From the NCBI GenBank assembly GCA_035566435.1, contig DATMRF010000072.1, positions 1 through 34,892 on the forward strand: a DNA stretch of 34,892 nucleotides, given 5' to 3'. Positions 8,027 to 15,662 of the stretch are shown piece by piece. The position numbers were made by a program, and so were the translations under genes. The DNA comes from DATMRF01 sp035566435 (GTDB lineage Bacteria; Verrucomicrobiota; Verrucomicrobiia; Limisphaerales; UBA8199). Positions within the stretch are counted from its first letter, which is position 1. The number at the start of each line of letters is the position of its first letter. The notes under the pieces are model-generated. The model worked only from the letters and a program-made list of their open reading frames with translations, was not told the DNA's origin and made no database searches.

Positions 8027-9262
8027 ATGGTTGAAACTCAAAAACCGGCGGCGGACCCGCCCGTGCAAGCCCAGGCAGAGGCCGCCGGCTTTGCCCCCAA
8101 ACTATCGTTTTGGCGGCGCCGGCCGGTGATCCTGGTCGGGACTTTGGCCTTGGGTTTGTTTTTGATTTTCGGGCTGAGTTATCTGGCGGAAGGCTTTACG
8201 CACGAATCCACCGACGACGCGTTTTTGGATGCGCACATTGTTTCTATCGCGCCCAAGGTTGCCGGCCTGGTGGACAAGGTTCAGGCGGTGGACAACCAGT
8301 TTGTGCCGGCGGGCCAGCTCCTGGTCGAAATCGATCCTCGCGATTTGCAGGTGGAGCTCGACCGGAAGCGTGCGGCAGTGAATGCCGCCCGGGCGAATGT
8401 CGATGTGATCAAGGCCACGGTCGAACTCTTCCGATCAGAGATCGCCACCGCCGAGGCGACTGCCAAACAGAGTGCCGCCGAAGCGGCTGCCTCGCAGGCC
8501 AAGGCTGAACGGGCGGGTGCAGATCTGAAGCGAGCGCAGGAATTAATCGCGAACCATACCATCTCACCCCAGGAATTCGACAGCGCCAGAGCAGACGCGA
8601 TGGTTGCCGAAGCCAGCTTGAGCGCCGCCCGGCAGAAGGCCGCCAGCGACGAATCGAAAGTGGCCCAGTCGCAGGCCCAGTTGGGTGCCGGCGTCAAGGG
8701 CTACGAGCGGGCCGAAGCCCAGACCCGCGAGGCCGAGCTCGAGGCGCGAACGGCGGAGCTGAACCTTTCCTACGCGCGCATTTCGGCGCCAGAGGCGGGC
8801 CGCGTCACCAAAAAGGCGGTGGAACAGGGCAACTACGTGCAGGTGGGGCAGAGCTTAATGGCGCTGGTGCCCAACCAACTTTACGTCACAGCCAACTTCA
8901 AGGAGAGCCAATTGGCGGGATTACGGACCAACCAGCGGGCACGGCTCCGCATTGATGCGGTGCCGGAGCGTACGTTCGCCGGCCACGTGGACAGTGTGCA
9001 GGCGGGCAGCGGAGCCCGGTTCAGTTTGTTACCGCCCGAAAACGCAGTCGGCAATTACGTCAAGGTGGTGCAACGGGTGCCGGTCAAACTGGTGTTCGAT
9101 GAGCCTTTGCCGGCCGACCGCGTGCTGGGACCCGGGATGTCTGTAGTGCCCTCAGTGCGCGTGACCGGGTTTGAGATCTCACAAGCCGTAGTCGCGCTCG
9201 CGGCGGGGCTGGGCACGCTGATTCTTGGCGTGACTTGGTGGGCGGTGGCGGGGAGGCGTTGA
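8027..9262 (+). CDS. HlyD/EmrA-type membrane fusion protein
   Basis: Periplasmic adaptor of a tripartite drug-efflux pump, linking the inner-membrane EmrB-type transporter to an outer-membrane channel. The start at 8027 gives a short cytoplasmic tail, a transmembrane helix (about 33-53), then STDDAFLDAHIVSIAPKVAG, the first half of the lipoyl-like domain (about 60-110). A long Ala/Glu/Lys coiled-coil hairpin follows (about 110-260), then the second lipoyl half (ISAPEAGRVTKKAVEQGNYV) and a beta-barrel domain. Unusually, the last 25 or so residues (ISQAVVALAAGLGTLILG then VTWWAVAGRR) look like a second transmembrane helix. No TolC-like gene is present. The next gene, its transporter partner, starts 29 bases downstream. 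Confidence 0.9.
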   Translation: MVETQKPAADPPVQAQAEAAGFAPKLSFWRRRPVILVGTLALGLFLIFGLSYLAEGFTHESTDDAFLDAHIVSIAPKVAGLVDKVQAVDNQFVPAGQLLVEIDPRDLQVELDRKRAAVNAARANVDVIKATVELFRSEIATAEATAKQSAAEAAASQAKAERAGADLKRAQELIANHTISPQEFDSARADAMVAEASLSAARQKAASDESKVAQSQAQLGAGVKGYERAEAQTREAELEARTAELNLSYARISAPEAGRVTKKAVEQGNYVQVGQSLMALVPNQLYVTANFKESQLAGLRTNQRARLRIDAVPERTFAGHVDSVQAGSGARFSLLPPENAVGNYVKVVQRVPVKLVFDEPLPADRVLGPGMSVVPSVRVTGFEISQAVVALAAGLGTLILGVTWWAVAGRR

Positions 9263-9265
9263 AGC

Positions 9266-9279
9266 CTTAACGCGTTAAG
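9266..9279. repeat. Perfect 14-bp palindrome between emrA- and emrB-like genes
   Basis: CTTAACGCGTTAAG at 9266-9279 is a perfect inverted repeat in the 29-bp gap between the two efflux genes. Two 7-mers within it (CCTTAAC and GCGTTAA, in phase) also fit the heptamer-phased repeats seen elsewhere in the window. It may be a repetitive element, an operator or an RNA hairpin; it is not a strong terminator because no T-run follows. Confidence 0.5.
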
Positions 9280-9291
9280 ACGTCGGAACCG

Positions 9292-10884
9292 ATGGCCGAA
9301 AGTCCTCCAGCACGAGCCCCGGCGCCGGAAATGCGGTGGCAGCCAAGCCACGACCCGTGGCTGATCGCCGTGTCCGTCATGGCCGCGACCTTCATGGAGA
9401 TCCTGGACACCTCAGTCGCGAACGTCGCGCTGCCACATATCGCCGGCAACCTTTCATCGACTACCGAAGAAGCCACCTGGGTATTGACCAGCTACTTGGT
9501 GTCGAACGCGGTGGTCCTGCCGATTACGGGTTGGCTGGGAATTTATTTCGGCCGGCGCCGTTTGCTGGTCATCTGCATCAGCATTTTCACCGCGGCGTCA
9601 ATTCTTTGTGGGATGGCACCCAACTTGGCCTTTCTCATCGTCGCACGCGTGCTCCAGGGCGTCGGCGGCGGCGCGCTCATCCCTGTCTCGCAAGCCGTGT
9701 TGCTGGAGAGTTTTCCGCCCGAGAAACGCGGCGTGGCGATGGCGACCTTCGGCATGGGGGTCGTTGTGGCCCCCATCCTGGGGCCGACACTGGGCGGCTG
9801 GATCACGGATAATTACTCCTGGCGCTGGATTTTCTATATTAATCTGCCGGTGGGAGTATTTGCTGCGCTGATGGCTCAGGCCTTCGTCGAAGACCCCCCT
9901 TACATTAAGCACGCGAAGATCGAGCGAGTCGATTTTACGGGCTTCGCCTTGCTGGCGGTCTGGCTCGGCACCTTGCAGGTCATCCTGGACAAAGGCCAGC
10001 AGGAGGACTGGTTCGCCGCCCAATGGCTCCGCTGGTTTGCCGTGATTTCAGTGGGGTGTTTCCTTGGGTTTGTCGCCCGGGAATTGCGCACGGCCCACCC
10101 CATCGTCGATTTGCGGGTGCTGAAGAACCGGAATTTCGGCGCCGGCGTGCTGATGATCACCACGTTGGCCGCGGTGCTGTATGGCACCACCGCGGCGCTG
10201 CCCATCTTTCTGCAAACCTTGATGGGATACCCGGCGCTGGAAAGCGGCCTGACTTTGAGTCCGCGTGGCGTAGCTGCGTTTGTGGCGACCTTCGTTGTGG
10301 GCCGTCTCGTGGGGCGGGTTCGAAACCGGATTTTGATAGCGGTTGGGTTTGCGCTGCTGGCGCTTTCCTCGTTTTGGCTTGGCCACATCAACCTGCAGGT
10401 GGGGATCTGGAACGTGATTTGGCCCAGCGTGCTCAACGGCGTTGCCATCAGCTTTATATTTACACCGCTGACCACCGCCGCCGTGGGTCATTTGCGCCAG
10501 GAACAAATGGGCAACGCCACCGGCATCTATAACCTCATGCGCAACCTGGGCGGCAGCTTCGGCATTGCCCTGGTGAGCACCATGGTGGTCCGCCGAGCCC
10601 AGGTGCATCAGGCCCTGATGGTCGCGCACCTGACCCCGTTCGACCCGGCGTATGTGCAGCGCGTGGATGCGGTGGCCCGGGCTCTGACTCCGGCGAGCGG
10701 AACGCTGCTCGCTCACCAACAGGCCCAAGGCCTCATCTACAATACTCTCCAAAGCCAGGCCAGCTTGTGGGCGTTTGTTGAGAATTTCCGGCTGTTCGGC
10801 ATCCTTTGCCTGGCCTGTTTGCCATTGGTGCTGCTGTTCAAGCGGGTGCAACGCCCGGCTGGAGGCCTGGCAGGCATGCACTGA
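9292..10884 (+). CDS. MFS drug transporter, DHA2 family (EmrB-like)
   Basis: 530-residue proton-driven exporter of the DHA2 (14-helix) group. Landmarks are the first-helix motif LDTSVANVALPHIAG, motif A GWLGIYFGRRRLLV in loop 2-3, an Arg-bearing IVARVLQGVGGGALIPVSQ in helix 4, and the antiporter motif C GMGVVVAPILGPTLGGW in helix 5. Helix-rich hydrophobic segments run to the C-terminus (CLACLPLVLLFKRV). It lies just downstream of the HlyD-type adaptor, an emrAB-like arrangement whose substrates cannot be read from sequence. The start ATG follows CGGAA, a weak ribosome site. Confidence 0.93.
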   Translation: MAESPPARAPAPEMRWQPSHDPWLIAVSVMAATFMEILDTSVANVALPHIAGNLSSTTEEATWVLTSYLVSNAVVLPITGWLGIYFGRRRLLVICISIFTAASILCGMAPNLAFLIVARVLQGVGGGALIPVSQAVLLESFPPEKRGVAMATFGMGVVVAPILGPTLGGWITDNYSWRWIFYINLPVGVFAALMAQAFVEDPPYIKHAKIERVDFTGFALLAVWLGTLQVILDKGQQEDWFAAQWLRWFAVISVGCFLGFVARELRTAHPIVDLRVLKNRNFGAGVLMITTLAAVLYGTTAALPIFLQTLMGYPALESGLTLSPRGVAAFVATFVVGRLVGRVRNRILIAVGFALLALSSFWLGHINLQVGIWNVIWPSVLNGVAISFIFTPLTTAAVGHLRQEQMGNATGIYNLMRNLGGSFGIALVSTMVVRRAQVHQALMVAHLTPFDPAYVQRVDAVARALTPASGTLLAHQQAQGLIYNTLQSQASLWAFVENFRLFGILCLACLPLVLLFKRVQRPAGGLAGMH

Positions 10885-10923
10885 CCTCCCTCTTTAGACT
10901 TTCGCTCTGCGGTAGGGTATTTT

Positions 10924-10929
10924 AAGGAG
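10924..10929 (+). promoter_or_regulatory. Ribosome binding site AAGGAG for the DUF155-like gene
   Basis: AAGGAG at 10924-10929 is one of the few good Shine-Dalgarno sites in the window. Two ATGs follow in tandem, at 10933 (3 bases away) and 10936 (6 bases away); spacing favours 10936. Confidence 0.6.
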
Positions 10930-10935
10930 CGTATG

Positions 10936-12099
10936 ATGGTTTCAATCAACCAACCTCAAGCCCTGGAGCGGAATGTCACCGCACCGAAAATAGGCCGATA
11001 TACCGGCGAGGTGGTCTACATCTACGCTTTTGACGTCGCGTACGAGATGAAGCGCGAGCCGGTGCGCGAGTTGTTGGGGCAGCCGGTAGCGCAATTCGTG
11101 GTCGATGCCAGCAAACGCAGCCCGCGGCACCTGTTCTTTTATCGGCCGACCATGGTGCGGCTGCCGCCGCTCGAACGGATAGGGCCGCACGGGCCCGTAC
11201 GCGTGGAACGGGCCATCAAGCTGTTGCCGGTCGGCGCGCTGAGCATCACCGTACGAGTGCCGTTCGCGGTCGGAAGTGTGGAAGACCTGGTCGCGTATCA
11301 CGATCTTCAGTTCAGCAACGGCTCGCTGAACAAAGAAGTCCGGCGCCTGACAGAGGAGGTGCGCAAGGAATTGGCGCCATATTACATCCGCCCCGTGGCG
11401 CAGTTGGCGCCTGCCGAAGCCTACACCGTCTTCTGTGTCGATTCGCCGCTGCTCACGCCGGATGGCGCGGCGCTGAGCGCGGACAACTGGCTGCGCGCCA
11501 ACCGACGCTCGGTCGCCGCCTTGCTAACCCAGGAACCCGACATTGCGCATCTCTCGAAGCAGGAGGCCGACGAATCGACCGGACGGTTCTTAAGCTATTA
11601 CGAGCATGACCTCGTGGTTGTGGACTGGGACGCAGCGCTCATTATTGATGAGCGCCGGAACTTCGATGAAACGCTCTACGTGATGGAGTTGGCCAATCTC
11701 CAGTTGGCGGAATTGGAGGCCTACGACCGCATCCTGGACGATTCCCTCGAACGCGCCTATCGCGACCTGACCTCGCGGCCGGCTCGCGGCCGCACCGCGG
11801 TCCTGCGCGAACTGCGCGAGATTCGCATCGACCTCGCCCGGTTTAGCGACGAAATGTCCAACCTCACCAAGTTCTTCGGCGATTGGCACCTGGCCCGGAT
11901 TTACGAGAACATCTCGGCGCGATTTCACCTCTCCGACTGGCATCGGACCATCGACGACAAACTCCAAATCCTCGACGATCTTTACCAGTTGCTCAACCAC
12001 GACCGCACCAACCGCTGGATGCTGCTCCTCGAGGTGACGATCGTGCTGCTCTTCATCATCGACCTGGTCATCCTCCTCTTCGGCGTCAAAGTCAGGTGA
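10936..12099 (+). CDS. Tail-anchored membrane protein, RMD1/YagE (DUF155)-like
   Basis: 387 residues from the ATG at 10936 (10933 is an alternative adding one Met). The N-terminal two thirds are soluble, mixed alpha/beta (VVYIYAFDVAYEM, HDLVVVDWDAALIID). A long helical region follows with LRELREIRIDLARFSDEM, KFFGDWHLARIYE and WHRTIDDKLQILDDLYQLL. The protein ends with one strongly hydrophobic segment (WMLLLEVTIVLLFIIDLVIL). This arrangement recalls the RMD1/YagE (DUF155) family, which has a C-terminal membrane anchor, but I am not certain of membership. It begins 52 bases after the efflux transporter and could be in the same operon. Function unknown. Confidence 0.62.
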   Translation: MVSINQPQALERNVTAPKIGRYTGEVVYIYAFDVAYEMKREPVRELLGQPVAQFVVDASKRSPRHLFFYRPTMVRLPPLERIGPHGPVRVERAIKLLPVGALSITVRVPFAVGSVEDLVAYHDLQFSNGSLNKEVRRLTEEVRKELAPYYIRPVAQLAPAEAYTVFCVDSPLLTPDGAALSADNWLRANRRSVAALLTQEPDIAHLSKQEADESTGRFLSYYEHDLVVVDWDAALIIDERRNFDETLYVMELANLQLAELEAYDRILDDSLERAYRDLTSRPARGRTAVLRELREIRIDLARFSDEMSNLTKFFGDWHLARIYENISARFHLSDWHRTIDDKLQILDDLYQLLNHDRTNRWMLLLEVTIVLLFIIDLVILLFGVKVR

Positions 12100-12106
12100 G
12101 CCTCCC

Positions 12107-12122
12107 TTTCCCCTGGGGGAAA
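12107..12122 (+). terminator. Weak hairpin after the DUF155-like gene
   Basis: TTTCCCC at 12107-12113 can pair with GGGGAAA at 12116-12122, just after the stop at 12099. The stem is short, the loop is tight and no T-run follows, so this is only a candidate terminator. The remaining 200 bases to the alcohol dehydrogenase stop show nothing I can name. Confidence 0.3.
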
Positions 12123-12323
12123 AGCCCAGCTTTGACAGCTCCGCCAGGAATGTCATCTTTAACCATCGATGCTCGTGCCGACGCTCGCCCCCGCACTCGT
12201 CCCTCGGCACGGACATCTCTTACAGATCGGCCGTCCCCAAAGCCATGCCATGATCGGCCGACCGTCACGTCGGGAAATACCACGAGCGGGGGCCACGCCC
12301 AGCTTGGCGAGCCCCCACGCTGG

Positions 12324-13334
12324 TTAGCGAACCTGAATGAACGTCTTGACCGCTCGGTTCCCGGCGGCCATTGACCGGAATAGGTTGGGCAACTCTGCCA
12401 GCGGACATTCGCCATCGACGAAATCGGCGGCGCGGACCAGCCCGCTCTCGATGAACCCGAGCGCGCGGCGGATGGTGCTCGGTGTGTGATGAAAGCTCGC
12501 CAGCAACACGAGGTTGGAATAATGGATTCGCGCCGTGTCAAACGACACGCTGGTGCCCGAAGGACAACCGCCGAAGAAATTCACGGTGCCGCCCTTGCGA
12601 ACGAGCCGCACTGCGGCCTCCCAGGTTTCGGGCTTTCCGACCGCCTCGATGATAACGTCGAACGTTAAATCCCCTGGTGGCTGCGATTCCGAGCCGACAG
12701 TAGCTTCCAGCACGCGTTCGGCGCCCAGCCGTCGCGCCGCCGCCAGCCTCTTTTCTCCCCGGCCCGAGACGGTGACAGAGCAGCCTCGTTGCCTGGCCAG
12801 CGTCACGAACATCAGCCCGATCGGCCCGGACCCTATCACCAGGACGCGCTGACCGGCGCGCAGTTGCGTGTCCTGGACGCCCTGCACCACACAGGCCAGC
12901 GGCTCCACCAGCGCCGCGTCGCGGAATTGGGTGTTCGGCTGCAGTCGCAACAGGTTTTTTTCCACCAACCGCGCCGGCACGACGATGGATTCGGCATAAG
13001 CGCCATTTAGGAAAAGCAGTTGGTCGCAGAGGTTCTCCTGGGCTCCCCGGCAATAGAAACAATCCCCGCAGGGCGCCGAGTTGGCGACCGCGACCCGCTC
13101 ACCAACTTTCCATTCCGCATCCTGCACTTCAGAGATGGTTCCCGCCAGTTCGTGCCCGAAAACAGCAGGGGGGACGATCATCTTCGCGTGGTAGCCGCGT
13201 TTGAAGACTTTCAGGTCGGTGCCGCAGGTAAGGGAGGCCTCGATTTGAATCCGCACCTCGCCCGGCTGGAGCGCGCGGGGTGCGATTTCCTCGACGCGGA
13301 CATCTTCTTTGCCGTGCAGGACAGCCGCTTTCAT
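12324..13334 (-). CDS. Zinc-dependent medium-chain alcohol dehydrogenase
   Basis: A 336-residue MDR-superfamily oxidoreductase, likely oxidising a polyol or secondary alcohol with NAD(P). Catalytic zinc ligands are visible as C37 in CGTD and H61-E62 in FGHELAG, with E144 in VEPLACV. The structural zinc site has the canonical four-cysteine spacing C89-x2-C92-x2-C95-x7-C103. The Rossmann motif VLVIGSGPIGLMF lies at about 164-176. It most resembles the sorbitol/threonine dehydrogenase group, but the substrate cannot be fixed. The ATG at 13334 is chosen because the residues upstream in the longer frame are compositionally unlike a protein. It is 230 bases downstream of tsaB, so it may be separately transcribed. 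Confidence 0.88.
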   Translation of the reverse strand: MKAAVLHGKEDVRVEEIAPRALQPGEVRIQIEASLTCGTDLKVFKRGYHAKMIVPPAVFGHELAGTISEVQDAEWKVGERVAVANSAPCGDCFYCRGAQENLCDQLLFLNGAYAESIVVPARLVEKNLLRLQPNTQFRDAALVEPLACVVQGVQDTQLRAGQRVLVIGSGPIGLMFVTLARQRGCSVTVSGRGEKRLAAARRLGAERVLEATVGSESQPPGDLTFDVIIEAVGKPETWEAAVRLVRKGGTVNFFGGCPSGTSVSFDTARIHYSNLVLLASFHHTPSTIRRALGFIESGLVRAADFVDGECPLAELPNLFRSMAAGNRAVKTFIQVR

Positions 13335-13566
13335 CAGGTTCCAGGGCAAGCTACCAGACTCGCAAGAAGGTGTGCAGGTCTTTTTCTGCGTTCGCAGCCA
13401 AAGGAGGCGCAGGGATAGCGAGGGCTGCGGGCGGGGAAACCCCAAACAAGGCCGCGAAGTGCCTGGATTGCGTCCACCTTGCTGGCTGCTTGGGAGAACG
13501 TGGTTGGCCGAACAGCGGGAGCAAGCTCCACGCACTCCATTCGCTTCGCGCGCTCCGGTCGTTACT

Positions 13567-14232
13567 CTACCCCGGGAGGATGCGCGGCGGGGGCGCTTTC
13601 ACGAAGGCGGTCGTGCGAAGGTAAATGGGTTCCACCTCCTCACCGGCTACAAAATCAGTGCGTCGCAACGCCAACCGGCCCAGCATCGAAGCGCGGGGGA
13701 AAATCACTCGCGCGTCAGGAAACCAGTTCGTGACCTCGGGACCGATGATGAGGCTGCCGGCTTGCGCTTCGGACCGGACTTCCGCAAGGCTCGCCAGGCG
13801 GAGCGCCTGTCGCTCGCGCCAGCCCGCGGCACTCAATTCGTAGCCGGCCAAATAGAATTCCCCGCGCTGGGCGTCGATGACCACCGCTACCCGCCCGCTG
13901 AGTCCTTCCGCCTGAGCTTGAGCGGCGACGGCGACGGCGCTAGCGAGGCCAAGGATTTTGACCTCTCGAGCGAGTTGCCAACCCTGGGCCACCGCGATAG
14001 CGGCACGAATGCCCGTATATGAGCCTGGTCCAAGCCCGACGGCCAGACACTCGATTTGTTCCCGCTCTAGTTGCGCCTGCCGCAGCGCCTCTTCAATCAA
14101 GCCGAACGCCCGGGTCGCCCGCCCGCCGGATTCTACTACTTCACTCGACTCCGGCGGCGCAGCCTCCGCTCGGCCCCTGACGACCGCAACACTCCGCTGT
14201 GGCGACGAGAATTCAAGGGCCAGGATCTTCAT
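13567..14232 (-). CDS. tsaB: tRNA threonylcarbamoyladenosine biosynthesis protein TsaB
   Basis: Non-catalytic ASKHA-fold partner of TsaD in making the t6A37 modification on ANN-decoding tRNAs. The start at 14232 gives the family N-terminus MKILALEFSS; an upstream ATG at 14256 is less likely. The diagnostic motif GLGPGSYTGIRAAI lies at about 66-79. The length, 221 residues, is usual. The gene start overlaps the end of tsaE by about 20 bases, as in many bacterial t6A operons. TsaD and TsaC are not in this window. The small extra stretch PPESS in residues 26-30 sits in a surface loop. Confidence 0.93.
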   Translation of the reverse strand: MKILALEFSSPQRSVAVVRGRAEAAPPESSEVVESGGRATRAFGLIEEALRQAQLEREQIECLAVGLGPGSYTGIRAAIAVAQGWQLAREVKILGLASAVAVAAQAQAEGLSGRVAVVIDAQRGEFYLAGYELSAAGWRERQALRLASLAEVRSEAQAGSLIIGPEVTNWFPDARVIFPRASMLGRLALRRTDFVAGEEVEPIYLRTTAFVKAPPPRILPG

Positions 14233-14752
14233 AGCTGATGCGGCGCTCGGTTTCACTCAGGGTTTCCAGGTAGACGTGGAAGACGCGGCCGGTGCATGGT
14301 AATTGGTTATTGATGGTCGCTAATTCCGGACGTTCGCAGTTGGACTTTGGACCTTGGACTTGGGGCTTGAGAGTTGAGACTTGGGATTCTCGCCCGTGGA
14401 CTGCGGGCTGTAGACCGAACCACCGTTCCGCCCATTCGATGATCGTCACGCCCCGAGGCTGAAAGTACTCCTCGAGGCCGGCGGCGATGACCTGCTCCGG
14501 GGTGTTGAGGCGGTAAAGGTCCAGGTGAAAGAGAGTGAGCCGTCCACCTTCATAGATATTCACGAGGGCAAACGTGGGGGAATGGACGCGCGCGGTGATA
14601 CCGAGCCCGCGGGCAACGCCTTTGACAAACTGGGTCTTGCCGGCACCAAGGTCCCCCGACAGCCCCAGAAGCAGTCCGCTTTCAGCCGCGCGACCCCAGG
14701 TTTCTCCGAGCCGCTCGGTCTCCGCCGGACTATGCGAAATGAACGTAGCCAT
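14213..14752 (-). CDS. tsaE: tRNA threonylcarbamoyladenosine ATPase TsaE with in-frame repeat insertion
   Basis: P-loop ATPase of the TsaBDE complex that makes t6A. It has Walker A GDLGAGKT (33-40), SPTF (58-61), FHLDLYRL (about 75-82) and EWAERW (106-111). Typical members are about 150-160 residues; this one is 179. The excess is residues about 115-152, between the EWAE motif and the final strand RVFHVYLE, and it is encoded by 7-bp-phased repeat DNA (14297-14324 and 14341-14389). Whether this insert is tolerated as a loop or reflects a misread region cannot be told here. It overlaps thiL upstream and tsaB downstream. Confidence 0.9.
   Translation of the reverse strand: MATFISHSPAETERLGETWGRAAESGLLLGLSGDLGAGKTQFVKGVARGLGITARVHSPTFALVNIYEGGRLTLFHLDLYRLNTPEQVIAAGLEEYFQPRGVTIIEWAERWFGLQPAVHGRESQVSTLKPQVQGPKSNCERPELATINNQLPCTGRVFHVYLETLSETERRISYEDPGP
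14297..14389. repeat. Heptamer-phased repeat inside tsaE
   Basis: On the plus strand, 14341-14389 divides into seven successive 7-mers: TGGACTT, TGGACCT, TGGACTT, GGGGCTT, GAGAGTT, GAGACTT, GGGATTC. A second set of four (TGGTAAT, TGGTTAT, TGATGGT, CGCTAAT) occupies 14297-14324. Because 7 is not a multiple of 3, the three reading frames rotate through the array, so the encoded peptide does not look repetitive. Confidence 0.75.
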
Positions 14753-15662
14753 GCGCTGTCAACGGCCGCACTCCCTCCTTGTCGCGTATAGTAATAGTAT
14801 CGCCGGCCGTAATCTTCCCGATGCAGCTCAGCCGCACGTCGGGAAATTGTGGTTTCCAGGCGTCGAGAAGCGGAACGGCGTCACGGCTGGCGACAGTGAA
14901 CAGGAGTTCGAAATCTTCGCCGTCGCTGAGCGCGGCGAGCAAGGGTGGGCGGGTGGAGGATTCAGCTTTGCCCGCCCGCTTCGCCTCGCGGCTGATCGGA
15001 ATGGCCGCAGCCAGCAACTCGGCGCCGACCCGGCTGGCCTTCAACACATGGCGGAGGTCCCCGGCCAGGCCGTCGCTGAGGTCAATCATCGCGTGAATGG
15101 AGAAATGCTGCGGCAGCCAGCGCGCTTCCGCCAGGCGCGGCTCGAAATCGAGATGTTTGCCGGCAAGCGATCCGCCCAGTTCGCCGGTGACGAAGAGGGC
15201 ATCGCCAACTTCCGCGCCGGAGCGAAGCACGCCCTTGCCGCGGGGCACCCACCCGAGCAGAGCGACCGAGAGTAGCAGGCGCTCGGGGTTGGCAGTGGTT
15301 TCGCCCCCAACGATCGCGACGTCGTGCCGCCGCGCCAGCGTGTTCATGCCGCCATAGACCGCCTCGACGAACTTGGGGTCGAAGCCATTGGGCAACGCCA
15401 GCGTGATAAGCGCCGCGCTGGGCGTGCCGGCCATGGCGGCGATATCGCTCAGGCACCGGCCGAGCGCTTTGTGCCCAATCCGTTCCGGCGCGGTGCCCGC
15501 CGCAAAATGAATGCCTTCTACAACGGCGTCTGTTTTGAACAACAGCAGGCGGTCGGGCAGGCTGAAGTCCAGGATCGCGCAATCGTCGCCGGCCCCGACG
15601 ACGACCGCTTTGTTGGCCGGTAGCGAGCGAACGAGACGGGAAATGAGCTCGAACTCATTCAC
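14730..15662 (-). CDS. thiL: Thiamine-monophosphate kinase
   Basis: Phosphorylates thiamine monophosphate to thiamine pyrophosphate with ATP, the last step of de novo cofactor synthesis. The N-terminal motif VVVGAGDDCAIL (about 20-31) contains the conserved Asp pair, and AIVGGETTANPERLLLSVALLG in the middle and DLSDGLAGDL further on match the PurM/ThiL-fold ATP- and Mg-binding elements. Length 310 is normal. It starts with GTG at 15662, directly abutting the stop of the CPBP gene (TAAGTG), and it overlaps the tsaE start by 23 bases, so it is in the middle of a tightly packed operon. Confidence 0.93.
   Translation of the reverse strand: MNEFELISRLVRSLPANKAVVVGAGDDCAILDFSLPDRLLLFKTDAVVEGIHFAAGTAPERIGHKALGRCLSDIAAMAGTPSAALITLALPNGFDPKFVEAVYGGMNTLARRHDVAIVGGETTANPERLLLSVALLGWVPRGKGVLRSGAEVGDALFVTGELGGSLAGKHLDFEPRLAEARWLPQHFSIHAMIDLSDGLAGDLRHVLKASRVGAELLAAAIPISREAKRAGKAESSTRPPLLAALSDGEDFELLFTVASRDAVPLLDAWKPQFPDVRLSCIGKITAGDTITIRDKEGVRPLTAHGYVHFA

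Noticed and set aside
7675..8034. Plus-strand frame of 119 codons across the divergent gap
   Set aside because: It begins inside the opposing HELCE gene, has no ribosome site and ends in a low-complexity tail overlapping the efflux adaptor; most likely a shadow.
12107..12122. Strong intrinsic terminator after the DUF155-like gene
   Set aside because: The stem has only about 6 usable pairs and no T-run; kept as a low-confidence terminator only.
13309..14022. 237-codon plus-strand frame opposite tsaB
   Set aside because: It is antisense to a well-conserved gene, and its composition is a mirror of tsaB codons.
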